A stretch of DNA of 64,000 nucleotides from Methanoperedens sp049303315 (GCA_049303315.1 JBAQMZ010000015.1:62001-126000); one strand, 5' to 3'; positions 52,792-60,689 are shown, numbered from the stretch's first letter. Notes: generated by a model not told the origin, from the sequence alone. Program-made: numbers and translations.

Positions 52792-53496
52792 TCACCGTCC
52801 TGTAGGGCACGCTATCATACATTCGCAGCATGCCGAATATCCGTACATGCTGTTGTGAGGTTTTATTACCTCGTTGCACTTCTCCCATTCGATACCTTCA
52901 TTGGAAAGGGCTTTTCCGGGGCATGCTTTGATGCACGCCTGGCATTGGGGTGGGCACAGTTTTTCAGCTTCTTTCTCTGTAAATTTCCTGTCAGGCTTAA
53001 GCTGGGCATCTGTTATCACTGCTGCTACCCGTTGCCTCGGTCCGAAACGCGGCGTTATGAGCAGGCGGCTTTTGCCAAGTACACCCAGCCCAGCTTCAAC
53101 AGCGGCATGCCTCGTCGATATGCCGAATAGCTTAGGGTATATATTCATGTAGTCCCCACTTTTTCTAAGTTCCGGGTCAAAGTTGCCGATTCTGTGGGGT
53201 ATGATGACCGCACTATATCTGTGATCATCCAGAAGTCTCCCTATATCGTAAGCTATCTGGTTATGATACATGTTCAGGGTGATGTGATGCAGTGCCGATA
53301 GAAGGTGATTGGGTTTGACAGTATCCGGAAGCACTCTAACTCCAACTACTATCACTGATTTTGCGCCGGGAAGCAGATGTTCAGGTTTCCTCTCCTCAGG
53401 GTAGTGTTTGAATCTGTCTATCGAGGCTATCCCCACAAGGTCTGCGCCTGCAAGCTGAGCTGCCTTTTTAACAGATTTTGCCGATATTCCGGGCAT
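52792..53496 (-). CDS. 4Fe-4S protein, epoxyqueuosine reductase-like
   Basis: 234 residues. The N-terminal part (LAGADLVGIASIDRF, GAKSVIVVGVRVLPD) resembles the cobalamin-binding fold of QueG and reductive dehalogenases, and the C-terminus carries two clusters: CPPQCQACIKACPGKAL and CNEV...CCECMIACPTGR. It is shorter than QueG, so the queuosine reaction is not assured. It is not closely linked to the neighbouring operons. Confidence 0.75.
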   Translation of the reverse strand: MPGISAKSVKKAAQLAGADLVGIASIDRFKHYPEERKPEHLLPGAKSVIVVGVRVLPDTVKPNHLLSALHHITLNMYHNQIAYDIGRLLDDHRYSAVIIPHRIGNFDPELRKSGDYMNIYPKLFGISTRHAAVEAGLGVLGKSRLLITPRFGPRQRVAAVITDAQLKPDRKFTEKEAEKLCPPQCQACIKACPGKALSNEGIEWEKCNEVIKPHNSMYGYSACCECMIACPTGR

Positions 53497-53519
53497 AAAA
53501 AATGAAAAGGAAGAAGTTT

Positions 53520-55685
53520 TTAATCTTTCTTCCTTAGCGCAAAGTATGCTGCTGCCGTAAGACCCAGCATCGCATAGAACCCCCAGAATCCAAGCAGCTT
53601 TTTCACAGGTGTATTCTCCGTAGCGGTTTTTACGGGTGCCACTGCCGATGTCTGCACTGCAGTCTGTGCTGCTGACTGAATTGAGGCAGGCGCTGGAGTT
53701 GCAGCTACGACCTGTGTCGCGGTGGGCGCAATAGCGGTTACGGTGGTGCTTGCGGCTTTTAATTGTGCCTTGGGTGCGGCCTGAATCGTTTGTTCGAAAA
53801 TCGGATAGAACCGCAGCGCAGTTGAACTATCCGCCACCTTAAACTTCAGCTCGCCGTACAACGGCTGCACTGTATTCTGGTCAAGGTTTACGGTCTTGTC
53901 CTTATTGTAGAGGAGCACGTAGTTTTCATTTGCCTCCTTTACCTCAAATACGCCAAATTTATCTCCAACTTTGACTTCAAGCACATTCTGTGAGATCAAA
54001 TATGTATATCTGAGCTGGACAAGGGCTGACATGCCCTCGCCGCCCGTAAATATGCTTTCAACGTAGGTTACAAATATCGGCACATCGGACTCGCCACTTA
54101 CGCTTTTCTCAACGTAAGTATAAACATCACCCTCGTTCACGACCTTATTTTCAAGAACTTTTCCATCCTTGTTAAGGGAAAGCCATGCTTGCCTCGGAGA
54201 TGCTTTTGTATCGAGTGCTTCGACTGTGAGGTTGTATCCCTCCCCGAGGTCCCATACTGTGCCGAGTTTCAATGTCTGCTTTTCCTCTTTCTTCTGCTCT
54301 TTTATCAGTTTGGCTAACTTATTCGCTTTGCCGTTCACAGCCACGTAAAGATCACCGAACCAGCCAAGCCGGGCATATTTGCCGCCTGTGGTGCTCTTTG
54401 TAAAGGTTTTTGTTGTGCTGTTGTAATTAAGACCATTTTCTACTTTCCAGCCTTTTTCTGTGAACACTGTATAGTTCTGGTCTGTGCGCGAGGTATTGTA
54501 CAGCAGTTTCTCTTGCTCAATAGTCCTGCTTGCATACGTCAGGTTTGAGGAACTTTGAGTGATGGCAAGATTTTCACTCGATTTTCCACTGCCAAGGGCA
54601 TACCAGAACCCCGGGAATCTTTGAGCATCCCAGACAAGATTTTTGTAGTTACTCTGGTCATATACTCCGCCTCTAACTTCGTATTTTCCCGGTGCAGTTT
54701 TCTCAACAATCGGATAGAACCGCAGCGCAGTTGAACTATCCGCTACCCTGAACTTCAGGTCTCCATACAACACTTGCACTGTATTCTGGTCAAGGTTTAC
54801 GGTCTTGTCCTTATTGTAGAGGAGCACGTAGTTTTCATTTGCCTCTTTTACCTCAAATACGCCAAACTTATCTCCAACTTTGACTTCAAGCACATTTTGT
54901 GAGATTAAATATGTATATCTGAGCTGGACAAGGGCTGACATGCCCTCTCCGCCTGTGAATATACTTTCCACATAAGTGACAAATATTGGGACATCCGACT
55001 CGCCGCTCACGCTTTTCTCGACATATGTATAGACATCGCCCTCGTTCACGACCTTATTTTCAAGAACTTTTCCATCCTTGTTAAGGGAAAGCCATGCTTG
55101 CCTCGGAGATGCTTTTGTATCAAGAGATTCAACCGTAAGGTTGTATCCCTCCCCGAGGTCCCATACTGTGCCGAGTTTCAATGTCTGCTTTTCCTCTTTC
55201 TTCTGCTCTTTTATCAGCCTGGCTAACTTATTCGCCTTGCCGTTCACAGCCACGTAAAGATCACCGAACCAGCCAAGCCGTGCATATTTGCCGCCTGTAG
55301 CGCTCTTTGTAAATGTTTTTGTTGTGCTGTTGTAATTAAGACCATTTTCTACTTTCCAGCCTTTTTCTGTGAACACGGTATAGTTCTGGTCTGTGCGTGA
55401 GGTATTGTACAGAAGATTTTCTTGCTGGATTACCCTGCTGCTGATTGTTAAACTTGATGCTAACTGGTTAACAATCTTGAGAGTTTCACTTGACTTTCCT
55501 CCACCTGAGGCATACCAGAAGCCAGTGAAGTTCTGGGCATCCCAAATAAGATTATTACTGCTGTTGTAGTTAGTATTACTCTGGTCAAAAACCACGCCGT
55601 GAATCTCCACTTTGGTCACATTGGCTGCTGTTGCTGGCATTATTAAAATGAGCATGAGTGCGAATATTGCTATTATTTTTTTCAT
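53520..55685 (-). CDS. S-layer protein with duplicated domain (Methanosarcina type)
   Basis: About 721 residues from ATG 55685 (MKKIIAIFALML), preceded by GGAGTTAA. Signal peptide to about residue 21, two tandem domains of about 300 residues (each with FW.ALG or FWYASGGGKSSE, YTVFTEKGWKVENGLNYNS, WLSLNKDGKVLENK and DKTVNLDQNTVQ), a Thr/Ala/Pro-rich stretch and a C-terminal helix LLGFWGFYAMLGLTAAAYFA with RKKD as membrane anchor. This is the main cell-surface protein architecture of Methanosarcinales. Confidence 0.92.
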   Translation of the reverse strand: MKKIIAIFALMLILIMPATAANVTKVEIHGVVFDQSNTNYNSSNNLIWDAQNFTGFWYASGGGKSSETLKIVNQLASSLTISSRVIQQENLLYNTSRTDQNYTVFTEKGWKVENGLNYNSTTKTFTKSATGGKYARLGWFGDLYVAVNGKANKLARLIKEQKKEEKQTLKLGTVWDLGEGYNLTVESLDTKASPRQAWLSLNKDGKVLENKVVNEGDVYTYVEKSVSGESDVPIFVTYVESIFTGGEGMSALVQLRYTYLISQNVLEVKVGDKFGVFEVKEANENYVLLYNKDKTVNLDQNTVQVLYGDLKFRVADSSTALRFYPIVEKTAPGKYEVRGGVYDQSNYKNLVWDAQRFPGFWYALGSGKSSENLAITQSSSNLTYASRTIEQEKLLYNTSRTDQNYTVFTEKGWKVENGLNYNSTTKTFTKSTTGGKYARLGWFGDLYVAVNGKANKLAKLIKEQKKEEKQTLKLGTVWDLGEGYNLTVEALDTKASPRQAWLSLNKDGKVLENKVVNEGDVYTYVEKSVSGESDVPIFVTYVESIFTGGEGMSALVQLRYTYLISQNVLEVKVGDKFGVFEVKEANENYVLLYNKDKTVNLDQNTVQPLYGELKFKVADSSTALRFYPIFEQTIQAAPKAQLKAASTTVTAIAPTATQVVAATPAPASIQSAAQTAVQTSAVAPVKTATENTPVKKLLGFWGFYAMLGLTAAAYFALRKKD
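53801..55618 (-). repeat. Tandem 909-bp repeat inside the S-layer gene
   Basis: The two copies (53801-54709 and 54710-55618) align with an exact period of 909 bp (303 codons). Long blocks are identical in DNA, including silent sites, while others, such as 54020-54140 against 54930-55045, differ mainly at third codon positions. Confidence 0.85.
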
Positions 55686-55721
55686 TTTTGTTAACTCCAT
55701 GTGCCAGACATTTTCTCAAAC

Positions 55722-55789
55722 TTATATAACATTAGAGAAATCAGCAACAGTTGTCATCATAATTCCAGAAACCGAATAAATCAGGCAAA
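55722..55789 (-). promoter_or_regulatory. Conserved promoter module upstream of the S-layer gene
   Basis: On the minus strand: TTTGCCTGATTTATTCGG, TTTCTGGAATTATGAT, GACAACTGTTGCTGATTTCT, then TTATATAAG. The TATA is about 40 nt before the ATG. Confidence 0.78.
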
Positions 55790-55872
55790 TTAATCCGCAT
55801 CTATTCCAATTAGCGAGGGTTCAGAGCAAAATCATCCTCTTTACAATACTTAAATAGACTGAAAGAAGTAAG

Positions 55873-55945
55873 TGCGTGTGCAATCACATCGCGGTTGCAC
55901 ACCTGTGCAACAGGGATGGGAGTGAGCGCCTCCCATCTCTACACC
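55873..55945 (+). ncRNA. Candidate structured RNA with three adjacent hairpins
   Basis: A TATA box CTTAAATA (55849-55856) predicts a start near 55875. Three hairpins follow almost without a gap: GTGTGCAA/TTGCACAC (55876-55902), CTGT/ACAG (55903-55913) and GATGGGAG/CTCCCATC (55915-55937), then CTCTACACC. No open frame fits. The ACA 5 nt after the last stem recalls an H/ACA guide RNA, but a kink-turn is not evident. The rest of the 55790-56011 gap shows nothing. Confidence 0.55.
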
Positions 55946-56011
55946 TCCTACTATCAGATTATAAAAAATTTTGAGAGGAACATCAGTAATAGTTAAAGCA
56001 ATAAAAACAGT

Positions 56012-56230
56012 TCAGTGTTTTCTTATAACCACTCTAAAATCGCTGCCTGAATCCTCAACCTTAACTATTTCATGCCCGTGTTCCCTGCTCCACCGTGGAA
56101 TCGTATCTTTTGCGATGGTATCGTCTGTCAGTACTTCAAGCTCTTCCCCGGGTTTCAACTCATCGATCTCCTTCTTGGTATAAAACAGGGGCAGTGGGCA
56201 TACTTTTCCTCTTGCGTCTAATTTATGCAT
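56012..56230 (-). CDS. TusA-family sulfur carrier
   Basis: 72 residues: LDARGKVCPLPLFYTKKEID, LEVLTDDTIAKDTIPRW, HGHEIVKVE. CPLP carries the persulfide Cys. It stands apart by about 93 bp from the second TusA gene of the cluster. Confidence 0.88.
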   Translation of the reverse strand: MHKLDARGKVCPLPLFYTKKEIDELKPGEELEVLTDDTIAKDTIPRWSREHGHEIVKVEDSGSDFRVVIRKH

Positions 56231-56323
56231 GTGTATCCCATGAATTTCCGGTTTATTGTAATTTAAGGTGCAGGCAAAAATTGCACTTATTATGCGCTTT
56301 GGAGGTTTTAAAAAAAGTTGGGA

Positions 56324-56557
56324 TTAGCCTTTCCGGACAAAGATATTGTAGGTGCCGTTGTTTGCTTCCACAGCCAGCAGTTCATTCCCTGATTTTTTTG
56401 CCCACGCATCGATATTCTGCGGCGCCACGGGGTCGCTGGCAAGGACTTTGAGTATATCGCCTTTTTGAAGCCTGTCCACCTGCTGCTTTGTCCTGATTAA
56501 AGGATAGGGGCATGCCTCGCCCCTGACATCCAGTTCGAAGTCGTGAACTATTGCCAT
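56324..56557 (-). CDS. TusA-family sulfur carrier
   Basis: 77 residues from ATG 56557 (MAIVHDFELDVRGEACPYPL), which lies 1 bp after the DsrE gene stop. CPYP Cys, LKVLASDPVAPQNIDAW and the end YNIFVRKG make it a close paralogue of the TusA at 27852-28085. It probably takes sulfur from, or hands it to, the DsrE proteins of the same operon. Confidence 0.9.
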   Translation of the reverse strand: MAIVHDFELDVRGEACPYPLIRTKQQVDRLQKGDILKVLASDPVAPQNIDAWAKKSGNELLAVEANNGTYNIFVRKG

Positions 56558-56558
56558 C

Positions 56559-56933
56559 TCAGAACACCAGTGTAACCTCGCTCTCCAGTATCCTGTTTGT
56601 GAGGTCGTCGATGTTAAGCTTCGATACTCCTTCGATAATTTCGCCGTCAGCCACACCTCTTTTCTTCAGGTCAGCGTCCAGTGCATAGAACTTGACGCTC
56701 TCCTTCGCCTTAATAATGGTAGCTTCAACGCTCGGTACATCTTTCTGCCATACGGCAGCGTCGCCGTACCCTGTCTTCTGTCCCTTTACCACCGAGTGCA
56801 CGCCTCCGCTCACAAAAGTGATTGAAGGCGAGTTGCCTGCCGCAGCCTGCGTCTCAGCCAGAGGTATTGCGCTATACGCATTTTCCTTGCCGTATGGCGG
56901 CTGGGTCACGATTATGTTTACTTTCTTGCTCAT
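56559..56933 (-). CDS. DsrE/F-family protein
   Basis: 124 residues from ATG 56933 (MSKKVNIIVTQPPYGKENAY). The Rossmann-like DsrE pattern is present, with KFYALDADLKKRGV. No Cys is seen in the usual acceptor position, so it may be a structural subunit of a DsrEFH-like complex. 5 bp behind the next DsrE gene. Confidence 0.82.
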   Translation of the reverse strand: MSKKVNIIVTQPPYGKENAYSAIPLAETQAAAGNSPSITFVSGGVHSVVKGQKTGYGDAAVWQKDVPSVEATIIKAKESVKFYALDADLKKRGVADGEIIEGVSKLNIDDLTNRILESEVTLVF

Positions 56934-56938
56934 GTTTT

Positions 56939-57319
56939 TCACCCCAGTAGTATTGTCTTGTCCGATTCCGCTGTCCATTCTCCAAGGTCGTAAAGACCGC
57001 CGATGACAACGCCCTCGGTCTGCTGTTTTGTCACACCGCGGGCATCGGTGCATTTTATGCATGCGATTGCATCGGTCTTAGGATTTTTAAGACCTTTCTT
57101 GAGCACTGTGCCAAAAAGTGACTCCACAACAGGGAACTCCTTCGGTCCCTGGTCCTTGTGCCCGATGATCGTGCCGTCAAGGTAGTTGAAGAAATTTACG
57201 TTAATCCCTTTCTCCTTTGCAGCATGGGCGAGCCTGATGAGTGTATATGCCGCCTCATCGCGATATGGTCCGTTTATCGATACGATTGTTAAGGTTTTGC
57301 TGTTGCCGTTGTTTGCCAT
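56939..57319 (-). CDS. DsrE-family sulfur relay protein
   Basis: 126 residues from ATG 57319 (MANNGNSKTLTIVSINGPYR). It carries ACIKCTDARGV, where a Cys matches the sulfur-accepting position of DsrE/TusD, so this is likely the active subunit of the group. Confidence 0.85.
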   Translation of the reverse strand: MANNGNSKTLTIVSINGPYRDEAAYTLIRLAHAAKEKGINVNFFNYLDGTIIGHKDQGPKEFPVVESLFGTVLKKGLKNPKTDAIACIKCTDARGVTKQQTEGVVIGGLYDLGEWTAESDKTILLG

Positions 57320-57329
57320 TCCTATCACC

Positions 57330-57659
57330 TCAGAACCAGGCCACTCTTGTGTTGTCCTCAACTATGTGGTCAAGGAGTGTGCCTATTTCCTTCACTTCCA
57401 CGCCTGCGATCAGGTTGCCGTCAAGTCCCCTCGACTGCACAGCCTTATCGTCAGCAAGAATCCTGATGCCTTTCTTTTTAGCATCCAGCAGTTTATTCCC
57501 GAATTCGCTTTTCCTTGCAGCGGTAACCCCGTCCTCCACGAGATACAGGGAAACGTTGCTGCCTTTCTTTGCTTTAGCATTTAAACCTATATCCAGCACG
57601 AGATTGGGTATCTCGGTTGTATATGGGTCTTTTGATAATACCAATAGCAGGTTTGTCAT
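57330..57659 (-). CDS. DsrE/DsrH-like protein
   Basis: 109 residues: MTNLLLVLSKDPYTTEIPN, VSLYLVEDGVTAARKSE, GIRILADDKAVQSRG, and an end LLDHIVEDNTRVAWF like DsrH/TusB. No Cys. With the two genes behind it, it forms a DsrEFH/TusBCD-like trio next to TusA, the arrangement used for sulfur transfer. Confidence 0.83.
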   Translation of the reverse strand: MTNLLLVLSKDPYTTEIPNLVLDIGLNAKAKKGSNVSLYLVEDGVTAARKSEFGNKLLDAKKKGIRILADDKAVQSRGLDGNLIAGVEVKEIGTLLDHIVEDNTRVAWF

Positions 57660-57661
57660 GT

Positions 57662-57887
57662 TTATCGACCTCTAAAATTTATTATTTGTTCGTTATTCGA
57701 TTCAGCCGCCAGTTCCTGTTCCACTCTTGCTATCATAGCATCGAGTGTTTCAAGCACCGGCGTTCTTTTCTGTGCCCGTGAGTACTCAAACTCACGCCAC
57801 TCCTTCAACGTATTGAGAACCGGAGTTGTTTTCTGTGCTTTGCCCTTCTCAGAAGCAAAGACGATTCCTTCTTTTGATGTGATTCAT
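57662..57887 (-). CDS. Small protein read after a +1 shift, GIVFA family, with internal repeat
   Basis: ATG 57887 has GGTGA 7 nt upstream and a promoter-module TATA about 40 nt away. The zero frame stops after 12 codons. A +1 shift at AGA-AGG gives MNHIKR then GIVFASEKGK and a 74-residue protein with two copies of AQK(T/R)TPVL(N/E)TL followed by a helix, ending TAA 2 bp before the DsrH-like gene. It is the first gene of the dsr/tus operon. No other family recognised. Confidence 0.65.
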
Positions 57888-57922
57888 TTTGTATCACCTG
57901 ATACCTGATAAATAACTCAATA

Positions 57923-57989
57923 CTTATATCGGTTCAGAAATCAGCAACTTTTGATGGTTTACTTCCGGAATTGTAACAATAGAGGCAAT
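57923..57989 (-). promoter_or_regulatory. Conserved promoter module of the DsrE/TusA operon
   Basis: On the minus strand: ATTGCCTCTATTG, ATTCCGGAAGTAAAC, ATCAAAAGTTGCTGATTTCT, then GATATAAG. Confidence 0.75.
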
Positions 57990-58063
57990 TTTTGTTATAA
58001 AAAATTGAGGTCGTACTTGTATTCAAACCCGGCAAATGGTTCTGAATCAACGGTTTAATGTAA

Positions 58064-59056
58064 TTATTCCAGTTTTTCCAAATTCTTAAAATCAATAACA
58101 GTGGAAATTGGATATGTAGTTACTCTAATGCCCATCTCACTTACGGCTGCCGTCATATTAGTTCCCGCATATATCACAACACCAACCTTTCCCGGGTCAA
58201 CCGCTACGTTAAGCACCGACTTCCCCGGCTCTCCAATCTCAGCTATGCCTCCTATCCTGGCATCTACAACGGAACCCAGGACTTCTTTAGCCTCGGCAAG
58301 AGCCTGCTCCGGAATCTCGCGAAGATTGGCAAGAAGTTTACCTGAACCTGTATTTACAGTATCAAGAACACGGGTCATTTTCTTTGATATAAATATCCGC
58401 ATCGGATCAATAGAAGTGCCGCTGTAAGCAATTATATCCTCAAAACAAAGTGGTTTGTTGCTTTTCACTTTTAATATGCCGCCATATTTAGGATTGACCG
58501 AAATCCCGTTTTTTAGCAAAATCCCATCAATTGTCATACTGCACATGGTTGCTATTCCGGTTTTGCCTTCCGGGATTTCAATATCAGAGATGAAGGTACC
58601 CTCATCTATTAACTTGACATACGGACTGAAGGGATAACCAGTATGTATCACATTTTTTAGTATTTCCATGGTTTTATCAAAGTCATTTTTATCTATAACA
58701 GACATGTTAATTATTACGCTACCCTGCTTTGTAAGAGGATCAAAAGTAGTATCGCACATGAGCCTTTCTATTTTGGAGATAATGAAGCCAACCCTGTCTC
58801 TCACCAGCGCATTACTTAACTCGTCTATCCCCCGCCCGGTAATAACCCTGCCGTCGTATCCAAGGCGTTTTGTGAAACCCCGCTCATCAAGGATACGGAG
58901 GTGATAACGGACAGCCCGCTCTCCAATAGCGTATCCTCGTGAATACAACCTGTCGGCTATCAACCGGGCTCCTATAGGTGTATGACTTTCACGGATTATC
59001 CTCAAAATCGCTATGAGTTTTCTTTGTACCGTCAAGTCCATAGTTGTTGTGCTCAT
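58064..59056 (-). CDS. nrpR: Nitrogen regulator NrpR (HTH plus one NRD domain)
   Basis: 330 residues. An N-terminal winged helix (KLIAILRIIRESHTPIGARL, RAVRYHLRILDERGF) is followed by a single NrpR regulatory domain with IAYSGTSIDPMRIF, REIPEQALAEAKEV and GVVIYAGTNMTAAVSEMGI. NrpR represses nif and gln genes and is released by 2-oxoglutarate. One NRD plus HTH is the NrpRI form of Methanosarcina; a partner NrpRII would be elsewhere. Confidence 0.92.
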   Translation of the reverse strand: MSTTTMDLTVQRKLIAILRIIRESHTPIGARLIADRLYSRGYAIGERAVRYHLRILDERGFTKRLGYDGRVITGRGIDELSNALVRDRVGFIISKIERLMCDTTFDPLTKQGSVIINMSVIDKNDFDKTMEILKNVIHTGYPFSPYVKLIDEGTFISDIEIPEGKTGIATMCSMTIDGILLKNGISVNPKYGGILKVKSNKPLCFEDIIAYSGTSIDPMRIFISKKMTRVLDTVNTGSGKLLANLREIPEQALAEAKEVLGSVVDARIGGIAEIGEPGKSVLNVAVDPGKVGVVIYAGTNMTAAVSEMGIRVTTYPISTVIDFKNLEKLE

Positions 59057-59131
59057 ACCCCTCAGGCAGTATCCAGGCGGCAGACAAGCCGCAATTGACG
59101 AACCTTATTCTATACGCAGTGGAAAAAAATG

Positions 59132-59163
59132 CATTCCAGCATGGTCCGCAGCATGCCGGAATG
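59132..59163 (-). terminator. Terminator after glnA
   Basis: On the minus strand CATTCC..CATGC pairs with GCATG..GGAATG in one long stem, followed by a run of seven T (plus positions 59123-59129). It lies 9 bp after the glnA stop and separates glnA from nrpR. Confidence 0.7.
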
Positions 59164-59171
59164 AGACCGGT

Positions 59172-60620
59172 TTAAATATCGAAGTACTGGTAAAACTCAT
59201 ACGGCGTGGGCCGTATTGAGTTCTGCTTATACTCCTCGGATTTGAGTTCTATCCACATATCGATTGCGTCAGCCGGGAATACCGGCTCAAGGAACTTCCT
59301 GTCGGATTCCAGTTCATCAAGTGCCTCTTTCAGCGAGCCGGGGCACTCTTTGATACCCATCTCTTTTCTTCTCTCTGCCGTGATGTGGTAGATATTCTCA
59401 TCACACGGATTGCCCGGATCCATCTTCTTCTTTATCCCGTCAAGTCCTGCCGAAGTAAGCGCTGCAAATGCAAAGTAGGTGTTGCAGCTTGTGTCGGGCG
59501 GCCTGAACTCGATCCTCTTGGGTGCTTCCTTGCCTTTCTCATAGACAGGCACTCGTATGCTCGCAGACCTGTTGCGCTTGCTCCATGCGATATAAACCGG
59601 AGCCTCATAGCCCGGCACAAGCCTCTTGTACGAGTTTGTGGTGGGCGAGGTGATTGCGCAGAGCGCCCTTGAATGTTCCATGAGCCCGCCTATGTAATAA
59701 CGGCAGGTCTGCGATATTTCAGCGTACTCATCGTCAGGGTCATAGAAAGTGTTCCTGCCGTTCTTCCAGAGCGACTGGTGGATGTGCATCCCTGAAGCAT
59801 TGTCGCCGAATATCGGTTTTGGCATGAAAGTGGCTATCATTTTCATATTGTATGCCACGTTCTTGACCACGTTCTTGTATGTGAGCACGTTGTCCGCCAT
59901 CTTCGTGAGAGTATCGTATTTCATGTCAATCTCACACTGTCCTGCCGTAGCTACTTCGTGGTGGTGCGCGTCAACCACAATGCCGAAGTAGTCATAAAGC
60001 TGCCCGGACACCTCACTTCTATACTCCTGGAGCGTGTCCTGGGGCGGCGCAGGATAGTAGCCTTCTTTGAACCTGATTGGATGGTTGATGCCGCTTGTTT
60101 GCGACCATGGCGCTTCTTTTGATTCTATCTCGTATCCTGTGCCAGACCAGGCGTCGCGCGCTGTTGAGTAGCTTGGTAACAGCCTGACTGAATCAAACAC
60201 GAAGAATTCAAGCTCAGGGCCCCAATATGAGAGGTCAAATCCTGCTTTTTCCACTGCTCCCTCAGCCCTTTGTGCTATGTGCCTGGGGTCGCGTGTGAAT
60301 CGCGGTCCTCCGAATGCATCGTAGAGGTCGCAAATCAACCGGAGCGTCCTGTGGGGTGTGTTGTCTGTCCACGGCAGGATTGCGCAGGTACTCGGGTCGG
60401 GGAACATTCTCATATCCGATTCGAAGATTGACTTGAAACCTTTGATTGATGAGCCGTCCAGCTTTCCTATGCCGTCAGTGAAATCCTCTTCTTTCAGTGT
60501 ATATGATGGGATTGTTATATGCTGGATATATCCAGGTATATCCATGAACTGGAGGTCTACCCATTTTACGTTTTTTTCTTTTATGAATTCCAGAACCTTT
60601 TCAGGTGTTGGTGTCGCCAT
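59172..60620 (-). CDS. glnA: Glutamine synthetase type I
   Basis: 482 residues. Beta-grasp N-terminus (KWVDLQFMDIPGYIQH, LDGSSIKGF), catalytic GPELEFFVFD, AGQCEIDMKYDTL, NASGMHIHQSLWKNG, LVPGYEAPVYIAWSKRNRSA and RIEFRPPDTSCNTY. It makes glutamine from glutamate and ammonium. It lies 57 bp behind glnK with a hairpin between, in an amt-glnK-glnA-nrpR block divergent from nif. Confidence 0.95.
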   Translation of the reverse strand: MATPTPEKVLEFIKEKNVKWVDLQFMDIPGYIQHITIPSYTLKEEDFTDGIGKLDGSSIKGFKSIFESDMRMFPDPSTCAILPWTDNTPHRTLRLICDLYDAFGGPRFTRDPRHIAQRAEGAVEKAGFDLSYWGPELEFFVFDSVRLLPSYSTARDAWSGTGYEIESKEAPWSQTSGINHPIRFKEGYYPAPPQDTLQEYRSEVSGQLYDYFGIVVDAHHHEVATAGQCEIDMKYDTLTKMADNVLTYKNVVKNVAYNMKMIATFMPKPIFGDNASGMHIHQSLWKNGRNTFYDPDDEYAEISQTCRYYIGGLMEHSRALCAITSPTTNSYKRLVPGYEAPVYIAWSKRNRSASIRVPVYEKGKEAPKRIEFRPPDTSCNTYFAFAALTSAGLDGIKKKMDPGNPCDENIYHITAERRKEMGIKECPGSLKEALDELESDRKFLEPVFPADAIDMWIELKSEEYKQNSIRPTPYEFYQYFDI

Positions 60621-60666
60621 ATTATTTCTCCTTTTTTCTCATTTGATGTTTTATTAAGAAGCTTCT

Positions 60667-60689
60667 GGAAGCCACATTATATGGCTTCC
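60667..60689. promoter_or_regulatory. Perfect palindrome at the glnK stop / glnA leader
   Basis: GGAAGCCA, 7-nt spacer, TGGCTTCC. It contains the glnK stop codon. Either a processing/attenuation hairpin between glnK and glnA, or a binding site: the outer GGAA...TTCC recalls NrpR operators, but the spacing is wider than the usual six. Confidence 0.5.

Noticed and set aside
52679..52888. Minus-strand 69-codon frame
   Set aside because: It overlaps the promoter module and the end of the Fe-S protein gene in another frame, and has no supporting features.
53801..55618. Long repeats that might indicate CRISPR or a mobile element
   Set aside because: The repeat is a single in-frame 909-bp domain duplication within one S-layer gene. 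No CRISPR array was seen anywhere in the window.
17477..57888. TGA read as selenocysteine or cysteine before the GIVFA segment
   Set aside because: Three of the five genes have TGA and two have TGT at that position, which first suggested recoding. The overlapping ATG has a good ribosome site and correct promoter spacing in all five, and no in-frame start precedes the TGA, so +1 shifting from the ATG is the simpler reading.
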